A stretch of DNA of 64,000 nucleotides from Bacillota bacterium. Lineage in GTDB: Bacteria; Bacillota; Negativicutes; DSM-13327. The notes beneath the pieces are model-generated. The model was given only the letters and a program-made list of their open reading frames with translations, had not been told where the DNA came from and did not search any database. Each line of letters begins with the position of its first letter. The stretch's first letter is position 1. Of this stretch, positions 17,885 through 26,639 are shown one piece after another. The stretch is from positions 1 to 64,000 of the forward strand of contig JAGFZX010000001.1 in the NCBI GenBank assembly GCA_017889585.1, read 5' to 3'. The position numbers and the translations under genes were made by a program.

Positions 17885-18742
17885 TTATTTCTTCATTTTT
17901 GTAATCGGTACAAATCCATTCTTTTCAGCAAATGAATCTTGGAATTCTGGGCTAGTTGCATAGTCCATAAATGCTTTTACAGCACCAGTTGGTTCACCCT
18001 TAGTAAACATGCGACCGAAAGTATATACAGGATAAGTTCCATTCACAACATTCTCAACAGAGTATTTAACGCCATTATATGCTAGGCCTTTTATGCTTTG
18101 GTCCACATAAGCTGCGTCCACATAACCAATCGCACCAGGCGTACTGGCAATAGCCGATCGCACCGCACCATTGGAATCTTGAATAACCGCATTATCAGTG
18201 AAGGCTGCATTGTTAAGAACTACCTCGGCAATCGTAGCACGGGAACCTGAAGATTTTGCACGATGAACCAAAGTGATTTTCTGATCTTTACCGCCAACGT
18301 CTTTCCAGTTAGTGATTTTACCAGTCATGATATCAACATACTGCTCTTTAGTCAGATTATCAACACTTACATCAGTATTAGCAATAAACACAAAAGGAAT
18401 TCCTACAAGCTTAGTTTCCACAAGGCCTTTATCTTTCAAGGTGTCTTGCAGAGCAACATCAGAGTTACCAATATTAACTGCTCCAGTAGCTACTTGGTTT
18501 TGTCCTGTAAAGGATCCACCCCCTGCAATCGTCACAGTCGCCTTAGCATATTTCTTTTGGAATTCTTCCTGAGCTGGTTTTAATAAAGGAAGTAAAGCAG
18601 TAGAACCAGATGCAGTCACTGTTCCTTGAACGTCAGTCCCTTTAGCTTCTTCTTTTTTACCACCACAGCCAGCAATCAAGCTAGCCCCTAATGCCAATGT
18701 CATAACCGCCATAAGCATTTTATTTTTCTGAAAAAATTTCAT
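17885..18742 (-). CDS. pstS: Phosphate ABC transporter substrate-binding lipoprotein
   Basis: A 285-residue periplasmic phosphate-binding protein. The signal ends in the lipobox LIAGC (Cys26), so it is a lipoprotein. The phosphate-binding segments of PstS are visible: TASGSTALLPLL near residue 42, GAVNIGNSDVAL, and RAKSSGSRATIAE. It delivers phosphate to PstCAB, whose genes are not in this window; the gene is followed by its own terminator and stands alone. GGGGGA precedes the ATG by about eight bases. A three-site Pho box with a TACAAT -10 lies directly upstream, so phosphate-starvation control is strongly supported. Confidence 0.93.
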   Translation of the reverse strand: MKFFQKNKMLMAVMTLALGASLIAGCGGKKEEAKGTDVQGTVTASGSTALLPLLKPAQEEFQKKYAKATVTIAGGGSFTGQNQVATGAVNIGNSDVALQDTLKDKGLVETKLVGIPFVFIANTDVSVDNLTKEQYVDIMTGKITNWKDVGGKDQKITLVHRAKSSGSRATIAEVVLNNAAFTDNAVIQDSNGAVRSAIASTPGAIGYVDAAYVDQSIKGLAYNGVKYSVENVVNGTYPVYTFGRMFTKGEPTGAVKAFMDYATSPEFQDSFAEKNGFVPITKMKK

Positions 18743-18774
18743 ATCAAGTCCCCCTATTTTTTTACTATAGTTAT

Positions 18775-18828
18775 ATTGTAAAGTAATACGTTTTTTTATA
18801 TGTTAAGGCCATGTTAACGTTTTGTTAA
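18775..18828 (-). promoter_or_regulatory. Pho box and promoter of pstS
   Basis: Three identical TTAACA half-sites on the minus strand (18828-18823, 18817-18812, 18806-18801), each separated by five bases, then 20 bp, then -10 TACAAT (18780-18775). This is the cleanest Pho box of the window and serves as the reference. Confidence 0.88.
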
Positions 18829-18841
18829 TACTAACCACTTT

Positions 18842-20674
18842 TTATTCGATACAATAGCAGCTTTCCCAAATCAGTTTGCATTTCTTTTTCACAACACTGG
18901 CGGCTTCAGCCAAATCCGCTGGATTTTTGAAAATTTGCCCTATACTTGTCAGGACTGCAATGGAAAGGGATACTACCGGAAAATTTTCTTCTACCCCATG
19001 TCGATTTTTGGCAACAATATAACCACGCTTTATGTCCTCTTCTGCATAAAAACCTCTGATCCTCACATCAAAATAATCAATAATAGTTTGACATACAGAT
19101 ATGACGTCAATATCTCTTACTACAGCAATAAAATCGTCACCACCAATATGACCGATAAATACATCCAGCATATTACTATCTTTAAATTGATCTTGAATGA
19201 TCTGAGCAGTCATACACAAAACTTTATCGCCATTGTCAAAACCATAAGCATCATTGTAGGCTTTAAAATTATCTAAATCAAAATACAATACCGAATAAGG
19301 CTGCCCAGCATCAATCACCAACTTTAATTTTTCCTCAATTAGAATGTTTCCTGGCAGACCGCTGAGCGGATTGCTGTGTTTTGCCCATTTGATCTCCAAA
19401 TCAGTGGTTTTTTCCAGCAATTGTTTGACTGTAGTGATGCCATAATATTTATTACTCTTGGTTATAACAATATAATCATATAAACTATCCTCCCCCCTGG
19501 CTACGGCTAATTTTGATACCTGCTCCAAAGGTGTGTTATAATCTACAACCAAAAAATTCTGATCCATTAAGAGTCCAGCAGGTCTATTCATATAAACGGC
19601 AACTCCATATTTAGTGGCTAAATGAGTCAGAAATTTATTTTTCATTAGCAGCCCCACTGGAGTGTCCCCCTGTAGAATAGTGATGCCCATCACATTAGGA
19701 TTATCGTTAAAATGATCCAGGACTTGACCGCCTGTTACCACGGCAGAAAAGCCTTGATCTCGACGACCAATTTCGCCAATGGGCATGGTTAAGGCAGTTT
19801 GAAATGCCTCCTGTTTTTTTCTATGATTTTTACTAATGATAGCATCTTTAACCCCTGGACTAATATCTAAAAACTGGGCAGCAGGTCTCTGTAGCAGATA
19901 GCCCTGACCATAAGGTATACCAATATTAATTAGGGTATTTAACTCATCAAATGTTTCAATACCTTCGGCAATCATTTTCATATTGGCCACAACAGAAAAT
20001 TCATAAAACGCTTTCATTAGCCCTTTTTTAAAAGCATCCTTATCAATATTCCGCACTAAATCCATATCTATTTTAATAAACTGGGGCCGGGTTTCAGCTA
20101 ACAATTTGAGCCCTGAATAGCCTGATCCTGTGTCATCAATTGCAATTTTATAACCCTGGCTAGTATAATTATCAAGGACTTTTCGAAAACTTTTATAATC
20201 TTCAATTGAGTTTTTTTCCGTAATTTCAAAAATAATATTACTAGCATCAATCTGATAATGAGCTAACATGTCCAAGGTAACGCCCTTTTGGAACCGAGGA
20301 TCGTTAATGATTTTGGGATCAACATTGACAAAAAGCATCTTATCCTTTGGCAAACCATTGGCTCTAGCGAAGGCCTTGCTTCGACAGAGGAACTCTAGTT
20401 CCCAGACCTTATTAAATTGTTCAGCTGCTGGGAATAGAACATCTGGTCTCTCTAACAATGATCCCTTTGGACCCCGACTCAAAGCCTCATAGCCAAAAAC
20501 CTCCCCATCTACAAGAGATACGATGGGCTGAAAAATAGCCTTAATATCTTTAGACTTCAGAATTATTTCTAGTTCATTATAGGTTTCTTGTTCCTCCTGA
20601 CTATAGGTATTGTTACTCTCTATAATCTTTTTATTCATCATATCATCTATATTGAGTCTAATCACATCTCCCAT
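18842..20674 (-). CDS. EAL-CBS-GGDEF cyclic-di-GMP protein
   Basis: A 610-residue cytoplasmic protein. The N-terminal EAL phosphodiesterase domain (about residues 35-275) has YEALSRG, FEITE, AIDDTGSGYSGL, KIDMDL and AEGIE, so the metal-binding and catalytic set appears intact. Next come paired CBS modules (about 300-430) and a C-terminal GGDEF domain (about 440-600) with LYFDLDNFKAYND, where the signature reads GGDDF instead of GGDEF/GGEEF. It may degrade c-di-GMP while the GGDDF part is a sensor or a weak cyclase. A CBS-GGDEF paralogue without the EAL part is at 34577. A Pho box drives it, and it is divergent from the PhoR-like kinase. Confidence 0.9.
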   Translation of the reverse strand: MGDVIRLNIDDMMNKKIIESNNTYSQEEQETYNELEIILKSKDIKAIFQPIVSLVDGEVFGYEALSRGPKGSLLERPDVLFPAAEQFNKVWELEFLCRSKAFARANGLPKDKMLFVNVDPKIINDPRFQKGVTLDMLAHYQIDASNIIFEITEKNSIEDYKSFRKVLDNYTSQGYKIAIDDTGSGYSGLKLLAETRPQFIKIDMDLVRNIDKDAFKKGLMKAFYEFSVVANMKMIAEGIETFDELNTLINIGIPYGQGYLLQRPAAQFLDISPGVKDAIISKNHRKKQEAFQTALTMPIGEIGRRDQGFSAVVTGGQVLDHFNDNPNVMGITILQGDTPVGLLMKNKFLTHLATKYGVAVYMNRPAGLLMDQNFLVVDYNTPLEQVSKLAVARGEDSLYDYIVITKSNKYYGITTVKQLLEKTTDLEIKWAKHSNPLSGLPGNILIEEKLKLVIDAGQPYSVLYFDLDNFKAYNDAYGFDNGDKVLCMTAQIIQDQFKDSNMLDVFIGHIGGDDFIAVVRDIDVISVCQTIIDYFDVRIRGFYAEEDIKRGYIVAKNRHGVEENFPVVSLSIAVLTSIGQIFKNPADLAEAASVVKKKCKLIWESCYCIE

Positions 20675-20726
20675 ATTTCCTCACCTCCGAACGGTTTTTC
20701 TCCCGATTCTATATTGTTCATAACTA

Positions 20727-20780
20727 ATACTAACTAATTATTTATTCTTCAATGTTAATTAAAGATTAATTTTATGTTAA
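20727..20780 (-). promoter_or_regulatory. Pho box and promoter of the EAL-CBS-GGDEF gene
   Basis: Minus-strand half-sites TTAACA (20780-20775), TTAATC (20769-20764) and TTAACA (20758-20753), 11 bp apart, then 20 bp, then -10 TAGTAT (20732-20727). The direction points to the c-di-GMP gene rather than to the divergent kinase. Confidence 0.78.
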
Positions 20781-20872
20781 TTATTCCCCCCAGCTAAACT
20801 GCAATATTTTTGTGGCTAGTCTTTCCATTTTATTGTATGATCTTACTATAATTTTTTACGGGGAGGATCATC

Positions 20873-22651
20873 ATGTTTAAATGGGGTATCAAATTTAGAC
20901 TCATTGTTACTTATCTTGTATTAATTTTACTCACCATGTCACTATTAAGCAGTTATCTATTATGGTTTTTTTACCAACACAACTTAGAAATATTAACATC
21001 CAGCCTGCTCACACACGCGGGCGTTACTGAACAGTTTTTGGAAGATCATATGAAAGGTCCTAAGGAAAAATCCAGTATTGATAAGCGTATCAAAGAGCTG
21101 GCTACCAAGAATGATCTTAGAATCACAGTCATTGATAGCACTGGTACTGTGATTGCTGATTCTTGGGAAAATCCGGAACTCATGGAAAATCATTTAGAAC
21201 GCCCTGAAATATCCACCGCCCTAATTGGAGGTCAAGGTAATTCCATCCGTTACAGCACCACCATTAACCAGAACATGCTGTATGTGGCCATTCCTGTATG
21301 GCAAGAAAGTGAAATAGCAGGGGTTGTCCGAATCGCCAGCACCCTTGCCGCAGTTGATGCTGGCTTTAATCGTATCAGATCCACCCTCCTTGCCGCCATT
21401 TTTCTGACCGCGTTATTGGCAATTGCCCTCAGCATTCGCTTAGCCCAAAAATATACTGCTCCCTTAGAAGAAATAACCACCGCCGCCCGGGAAATCGGAG
21501 ATGGCAATTTAGATCGCCGCCTGCACATACGTACTGGCGATGAACTAGAACTGCTGAGCCATACTCTTAACAACCTAGCATCCAATCTTGATGATAAAAT
21601 CAATGAATCAATTGCTGAAAACCAAAAGTTCTCCCTCATACTTCAGCATATGGACAATGCCGTCATCCTCCTTGATCGCTATGGACGAGTAACAACCGCT
21701 AATAAAATGGCTCGCAACATCTTTGACATTAAAGATTCTATGTTGAATCAACATAATATTCAGGTTCTGGGTAATAGTCAGCTAGACCGTTCAATACACC
21801 AGACCATTAACAGCGGTAAAAGTCTGCGTATGCATCTTAAAACCAATATCCATGGCAGCAAGCGGGTATTTCAGGTGTTTCTAGCCCCCATTACTGCCAA
21901 TGAAAATGATATAACCGGCGTCTTAAGCGTGTTTCATGATATCACTACCCTCCAAGATCTGCATGAGCGCCAGGCAGATTTTGTTGCCAACGCTTCTCAC
22001 GAACTGGCTACTCCTCTTACAGCCATAAAAGGCTTCGCCGAAACACTGCTAGATGGGGCCATCGACGACCCCAAACTCAGCATTAAATTTGTCAATATCA
22101 TTCATACGGAAGCTGAACGAATGCAGCGCTTGATCAATGAGCTACTACAATTAGCTAAGCTCAATTCTCAGGAATACCGCCAGCAGGTCAAATTAGAACG
22201 GACTGATCTGACACCATTACTCCATAAAGTACAACAATATCTTGCCGCAAATGCGATGGAAAAAAACATTATCATTACCATTGATGCTCCTACTGAGCCA
22301 ATCACCATCATGGCTAACCCCGATTGGCTCAAGCAAGTACTCATTAACCTACTGGATAACAGCATCAAATATACACTCTCCGCCGGCCAGGTCATTTTGA
22401 AGTGTCATCAAGAAAATAACCAAGCAATACTGATGGTAGAAGACTCTGGTATTGGTATTCCCGCTACAGACCTGCCACTAATTTTTGACCGTTTTTATCG
22501 AGTCGATAAGGCTCGTGCTCGCAGTGCTGGAGGAACTGGCCTGGGGCTAGCAATTGTGAAATTCATCGTCGAAATGCATGGTGGGCGCATTGATGTAAAA
22601 AGCACTATAAATAGAGGCACTACCTTTACTATTACGTTGCCATTGGCGTAA
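20873..22651 (+). CDS. PhoR/WalK-like sensor histidine kinase
   Basis: A 592-residue membrane kinase: helix (about 10-32), an extracytoplasmic sensor of about 130 residues, second helix (about 168-190), HAMP (YTAPLEEITTAAREI), PAS (about 255-355), HisKA with H376 and HATPase_c with NLLDNSIKYT and GGTGLGLAIVK. The domain order is that of PhoR/PnpS. The H box reads SHELATPL, with Ala where Arg is usual. No response regulator gene follows, so the PhoP partner must be elsewhere. Its position facing a Pho-box gene and near pstS supports a role in phosphate sensing, but PhoR cannot be told from WalK on sequence alone. Confidence 0.85.
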   Translation: MFKWGIKFRLIVTYLVLILLTMSLLSSYLLWFFYQHNLEILTSSLLTHAGVTEQFLEDHMKGPKEKSSIDKRIKELATKNDLRITVIDSTGTVIADSWENPELMENHLERPEISTALIGGQGNSIRYSTTINQNMLYVAIPVWQESEIAGVVRIASTLAAVDAGFNRIRSTLLAAIFLTALLAIALSIRLAQKYTAPLEEITTAAREIGDGNLDRRLHIRTGDELELLSHTLNNLASNLDDKINESIAENQKFSLILQHMDNAVILLDRYGRVTTANKMARNIFDIKDSMLNQHNIQVLGNSQLDRSIHQTINSGKSLRMHLKTNIHGSKRVFQVFLAPITANENDITGVLSVFHDITTLQDLHERQADFVANASHELATPLTAIKGFAETLLDGAIDDPKLSIKFVNIIHTEAERMQRLINELLQLAKLNSQEYRQQVKLERTDLTPLLHKVQQYLAANAMEKNIIITIDAPTEPITIMANPDWLKQVLINLLDNSIKYTLSAGQVILKCHQENNQAILMVEDSGIGIPATDLPLIFDRFYRVDKARARSAGGTGLGLAIVKFIVEMHGGRIDVKSTINRGTTFTITLPLA

Positions 22652-22665
22652 ACCAAATCAAAAAA

Positions 22666-22725
22666 AATCTGCCCCTTTCAGGCTGTTGAAAAAGCTATTT
22701 CTCAACAGCCTGAAAGGGGCAGATT
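22666..22725. terminator. Long perfect hairpin with T-run on the minus strand
   Basis: A 24-bp perfect stem (22666-22689 with 22702-22725). The T-run lies on the minus-strand side, so as an intrinsic terminator it faces the decayed rraA-like gene, though it may also stop the kinase transcript. The core GCTGTTGA..CAACAGC and loop recur at 38806-38839. Confidence 0.75.
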
Positions 22726-22834
22726 GAATTTCAATCGGCCTTTCTGAAGTTTAATTTATAAACAAGGTTATGGAAATCTCTACTTGATATTATGAAGAAC
22801 ATCCGCGGATCTTTGACTTTGTAGACTCTTTGCA

Positions 22835-23021
22835 CTAACGACATGCCTTAGCGGTAAAAGCCGGTCCCAGTAATGGCACGTCATTGATTGGACGAAATTT
22901 AGCGTCCATGCAAGCCATGCGGTCCATATTATCTACTGACTGGTATTTCTGCAAATCCTTCAATTAAAGCTTTGGGTGGTCGAATAATATGCGGAAATAT
23001 ACGCAATCCTACACTTGACAT
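22835..23021 (-). pseudogene. Decayed RraA-family gene
   Basis: From an ATG at 23021 the minus strand reads SVGLRIFPHIIRPPKAL and AEIPVS, then a stop. In the next frame it resumes as MDRMACMDAKFRPIND and PLLGPAFTAKA before another stop. The second block matches the start region of RraA / HMG-aldolase proteins (GPAFTV motif). The frameshift and the loss of the rest of the domain mark it as a pseudogene. The remainder of 22652-23062 holds only the hairpin at 22666. Confidence 0.7.
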
Positions 23022-23062
23022 AATTCATCGTTCCATTCTTATCGCTAATTTTTAGAATTGAT

Positions 23063-25030
23063 CTAAATCCTAAACTTAGACACTATTGCCTGCAGATTTC
23101 CCGCCATACTGGATAGATCCGTACTGGAAGAGGCAATCTCTTGGATAGATGCGGTTTGTTCTTCAGTAGCAGCAGATACCGTTTGTGCTTGACCAGTAAC
23201 ATCCTTACTAATCTGCGCAATGTCTTTTATCGAAGATACAATTTGCTGACTACCACTTGCCATCTGTTCAATGGCCGCAGAAATATCACGAATTTGATCC
23301 GACACTTCTGCAATAAGTAATGCAATCTCGCTAAATGATTGCCCTGCAGCACTAGCGACTTCAGTACCTTTTTTTACTTCACTAGTACCCTCGTTCATGG
23401 CCAGTACAGCAGTATTCGTATCTTCCTGAATATCTCCAATTAAGACAGCAATCTCTTTAGCCGCATTTTGAGACTGCTCCGCGAGTTTTCTAACCTCCTC
23501 AGCTACCACAGCAAAACCACGACCTTGTTCGCCAGCCCGAGCAGCTTCAATAGCAGCGTTTAATGCTAGTAGATTCGTTTGACCGGCTATTCCCGCGATA
23601 GTATCGACGATTTGCCCAATTTCCTTAGAGCGCTCACCGAGCTTAGCCACTACTTGCGCTGAATTAGTCACCGAAAATTCAATATTAACCATCTGACTGG
23701 TAACTTTTTGGACAGCCTTCCCACCTTCTAAGGCCGTATTTGATGTTTTCTCGGCCGCAGCAGAAGCGCTACCAGTATTTGCAGCAATTTGCTGAAGGCC
23801 TGCTGACATTTGTTCAACTATATTCATTGTGTCATCTACAGCCTGCATTTGGTGCGATGTTCCGTTGGTCACATCTATTATTGCAGTTGCTACTTGATCT
23901 GCAGCCTGGGCCAATTGTTCTGTGCTTGCTGTAAGCTCTTCGGAAGAAGCTGATACTGTCTCGCTTGCCTCCTGGACTTCAATAATCATTTTCTTAAAAT
24001 TCCCAATTGCTGTTGACAGAACACTGGCCAAAATTCCAATCTCATCCTTAGATGAGGAAGTAATGACCATAGACAGATCTCCGTCGCCAATCTTCGCAAC
24101 TTGCTTGCAAATTTCCTCAATTGGTCGTAACACTTTGAGAAGGAATATCCATGCAAAAAGGCCGACAGCAATAAGAGCCACTAAAAGTGCAAGGACCATG
24201 GTAGTAAGACTAGCATAAAAATCACTTTTGATCTCACTCTGAGGCATACTAACAAGAGCCACCCACGGGGTATTCTTGATTGGTACAGCCAAGGCTAGAG
24301 AATCTCTACCGGCAGAATCAGAATAAGACATCATTTTTCCTGAATTCGCTATCAAAGATCGCAACATATCCTCAGGAACTTTTTTTTGTTCTTTAATCAA
24401 ATCTTTGTTCGTATGAGCTAGTATCGATCCATCTTGAGCAACTATACCAACCACTCCGGCTTCGCCAACTTTGACTGGCGCCAAGAAATTTTGTAGGGTG
24501 TCTAAAGAGATTGATTGCGCAACAATTCCTGCCATTTTGCCGTCTTCCACCTTGACCGGATGTGTAACAATGACTGAAGGCATTCCTGTTACCCTGTTTA
24601 CTATCACATCGCTGATGTGTGACTTCTGGTCCTTCATCGTGTCTTTAAAGAAATCCCGGTCAGCCACACTACCTCCTATGCTTTTAGCATCGTACGGGGC
24701 TGAGGCAAATCGCGCACCCGCGGAATTGATAAACACCAGACGATCGATTCCCCATGTGGCAGCAAAATATGTATTCATTTTCCCTTGTATGCGTGAAACA
24801 TCCCCTGACTTAAGATCAGGATCTTCACCGTAAAATTTTCCACTTCTTGAAAAGGAAAAAAATAATTCACTGACCCCACCCGCAAGCTGAGAAGCCTGAC
24901 CATTCATACCCACTTGAGTGTTGTGCAATATTCTTCCATAGAGAACATACATACCTGACCCTCCGATGATGAGTCCTGTCACGAGAAGGGCGATCAGCAG
25001 CAATGTAACGGTTTTTGCTTTAATAGACAT
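23063..25030 (-). CDS. Methyl-accepting chemotaxis protein, dCache sensor (2)
   Basis: A 655-residue chemoreceptor. Membrane helix at about residues 7-30, a double-Cache-like sensor ([12 protein letters not shown], then [10 protein letters not shown]), second helix at about 280-300, HAMP, and the signalling domain with [19 protein letters not shown] at the tip. AAAGGAG lies a little upstream of the ATG. Unlike receptor 1 it sits directly behind a Pho box whose layout is shared with the lipid pair, so it should be induced when phosphate is scarce. Whether it senses phosphate or a carbon or phosphonate compound is unknown. Confidence 0.88.
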   Translation of the reverse strand: MSIKAKTVTLLLIALLVTGLIIGGSGMYVLYGRILHNTQVGMNGQASQLAGGVSELFFSFSRSGKFYGEDPDLKSGDVSRIQGKMNTYFAATWGIDRLVFINSAGARFASAPYDAKSIGGSVADRDFFKDTMKDQKSHISDVIVNRVTGMPSVIVTHPVKVEDGKMAGIVAQSISLDTLQNFLAPVKVGEAGVVGIVAQDGSILAHTNKDLIKEQKKVPEDMLRSLIANSGKMMSYSDSAGRDSLALAVPIKNTPWVALVSMPQSEIKSDFYASLTTMVLALLVALIAVGLFAWIFLLKVLRPIEEICKQVAKIGDGDLSMVITSSSKDEIGILASVLSTAIGNFKKMIIEVQEASETVSASSEELTASTEQLAQAADQVATAIIDVTNGTSHQMQAVDDTMNIVEQMSAGLQQIAANTGSASAAAEKTSNTALEGGKAVQKVTSQMVNIEFSVTNSAQVVAKLGERSKEIGQIVDTIAGIAGQTNLLALNAAIEAARAGEQGRGFAVVAEEVRKLAEQSQNAAKEIAVLIGDIQEDTNTAVLAMNEGTSEVKKGTEVASAAGQSFSEIALLIAEVSDQIRDISAAIEQMASGSQQIVSSIKDIAQISKDVTGQAQTVSAATEEQTASIQEIASSSTDLSSMAGNLQAIVSKFRI

Positions 25031-25136
25031 TCTTCTTATTCTCCTTTATCTAAAATAACTGAACATTAATTTATTGAAAAGTCACCCCTATTATTATATA
25101 TATCATGAGCCTAACAAAATTCATGCTCTTAAAATT

Positions 25137-25190
25137 ACAATACCATACTTAATATAAATATAAATTATAGTAATATTAATTTTTGGTTAA
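25137..25190 (-). promoter_or_regulatory. Pho box and promoter of chemoreceptor 2
   Basis: Minus-strand half-sites TTAACC (25190-25185), TTAATA (25179-25174) and ATAATT (25168-25163) with 11-bp period, 20-bp gap, -10 TATTGT (25142-25137). It has the same hexamers and gap as the promoter at 15418-15471. Confidence 0.75.
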
Positions 25191-25249
25191 TCTTACTATA
25201 ATTAACGAGTGCAACTCCATCTAATAATGAAACTTCCCCTGCTCATTTT

Positions 25250-25450
25250 CATGCTTACTTTTAATGGAAGTCTTTCAGTCAAAACAACGCTTCTAAAAGT
25301 AAAATACTTAAACAATATTATTGAGCAGGATCATCGCTTTTTTAAACCAAACGTCAAGTCTATGCTTGGATTTGATAGTTTTGAAACGGCTGAAAAACAA
25401 TTTGCGGGATTGAGACCATGCATATAATTAGGATGGAACAGTATTATATC
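25250..25450 (+). pseudogene. IS6-family transposase remnant (C-terminal)
   Basis: The plus strand encodes VKYLNNIIEQDHRFFKP and SMLGFDSFETAEKQFAG, the conserved end of IS6/IS26/IS240 transposases. A frameshift near 25410 moves the expected continuation IETMHIIRMEQ into the next frame. The catalytic core is missing. The following 400 bp show no recognisable gene. Confidence 0.78.
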
Positions 25451-25854
25451 TAGGTCTTCCTGTGCTTCGTAAAGGATTACGCTGTGCTAACTGCAAGAGC
25501 TCTATATTCTGTAACCGATGGAGCTAGAAATATCAAAAATCAAGCTTTACATCCTGAGGAAGGCACTTCATGAATATCCTGCGTTATGGTTCACGCTTGT
25601 TAACGAGAAGTTCTCCTGCCGGAATCATCTTAGGTAGAAATTCAAGAAACTACAAGTAGTCATCATAGTTCCGAATCTTATGACTTAGAAATACCCAAAC
25701 ACTAACCTAAATAGTATAATAAAGAAGCCTTGGCTTACTCTTTATTATATACAGGCATAGGAGCAGGGCAGCAAGGCGCAAGTGCTTGATCATCTTTAGA
25801 TAGTCCATCCCATATTCTTTCTATCCCTGCATCAATTACAGATGTACCCCTCTC

Positions 25855-25960
25855 ATTATAGTGGTGTGGGTTAGATCTAAGCTCTTTTCTTCAATCATTT
25901 CAGCAAGTATCTTATACCCTAACGAGTACTTGGGGGACCATCGAATACATACTATTATAA
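25855..25960 (-). pseudogene. IS6-family transposase remnant (N-terminal part)
   Basis: On the minus strand VCIRWSPKYSLGYKILAEMI followed by EEKSLDLTHTTI matches the helix-turn-helix region of IS6 transposases (RWYLxYxLSYRDLxEMxxERG). A stop follows at once. It is in opposite orientation to the C-terminal fragment at 25250, so the two need not come from one insertion. Confidence 0.68.
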
Positions 25961-25980
25961 TTTTTGACTCAAAATCCATA

Positions 25981-26023
25981 AAAAATTAGCAGTCTATGCA
26001 AAATACATATACTGCTAGTTTTT
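25981..26023 (-). terminator. Terminator of the HTH protein gene
   Basis: AAAAATTAGCAGT pairs with ACTGCTAGTTTTT (one mismatch) around a 17-nt loop and is T-rich on the minus strand. Confidence 0.75.
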
Positions 26024-26045
26024 ATAATTTTTAGTTACTTCATAC

Positions 26046-26552
26046 TCATTCTATAATTTCATGCTTCAGTATCTCTTTTTTAGTTTTTTCAATCTGATGC
26101 GCTACGCTCTTTTTAGTCCACGCTTTATTTGTTATTGTCAAAGAGCCACTAGAATTGAGTTTATCGGCTATCTGCTGATATGTGAACCCTAATTTTATAA
26201 GTTCACCAATATCTATACTATCAGTCACTTTGTTATTAGGAATATTTTCAGCATTTTGTTCATTCTCTGGCTGCTCAATAACCTTTTCTAAGATATTGAT
26301 AGGCATAGCACTATCAGAGGCATGTAAATTATTTTCAACAACAGTTTCAGATTTATCAATCTTATCCTTTATCTTTTTTTTGCTAATCATTAGCATATTA
26401 TTTACATATTCATCAATACTACTTTCAGCTACACGCCATTGTTGACCAATTTTAAAGGCAATTAGCTTACCATTATCAATAAGCTTTTGTGTTGTTTTAA
26501 CACTGGTCTTTAACATGCCAGCGGTTTCCTTTAAAGTATATACGTTATTCAT
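26046..26552 (-). CDS. Excisionase-type helix-turn-helix protein
   Basis: A 168-residue protein. Residues 1-50 match the HTH_17 / excisionase-family fold (YTLKETAGMLKTSVKTT followed by the GKLIAFKIGQQWRV wing). A charged linker (about 55-110) leads to a C-terminal region with a second possible helix-turn-helix (GFTYQQIADKLNSSG). AGAGGAG is eight bases before the ATG at 26552; the upstream reading lacks a ribosome site. No integrase or phage gene is near, so it is probably a small regulator rather than an excisionase. Targets unknown. Confidence 0.7.
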   Translation of the reverse strand: MNNVYTLKETAGMLKTSVKTTQKLIDNGKLIAFKIGQQWRVAESSIDEYVNNMLMISKKKIKDKIDKSETVVENNLHASDSAMPINILEKVIEQPENEQNAENIPNNKVTDSIDIGELIKLGFTYQQIADKLNSSGSLTITNKAWTKKSVAHQIEKTKKEILKHEIIE

Positions 26553-26639
26553 ATAAATCACTCCTCTTTTAGCAAATAGTATATCAACAATACCCAACCT
26601 TGTACAGCAGTATATTTACGATTGCACATCAATAAACAA

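Noticed and set aside
26046-26552. Prophage or integrative element marked by an excisionase
   Set aside because: Only the HTH fold supports it; no integrase, attachment site or phage gene is nearby.
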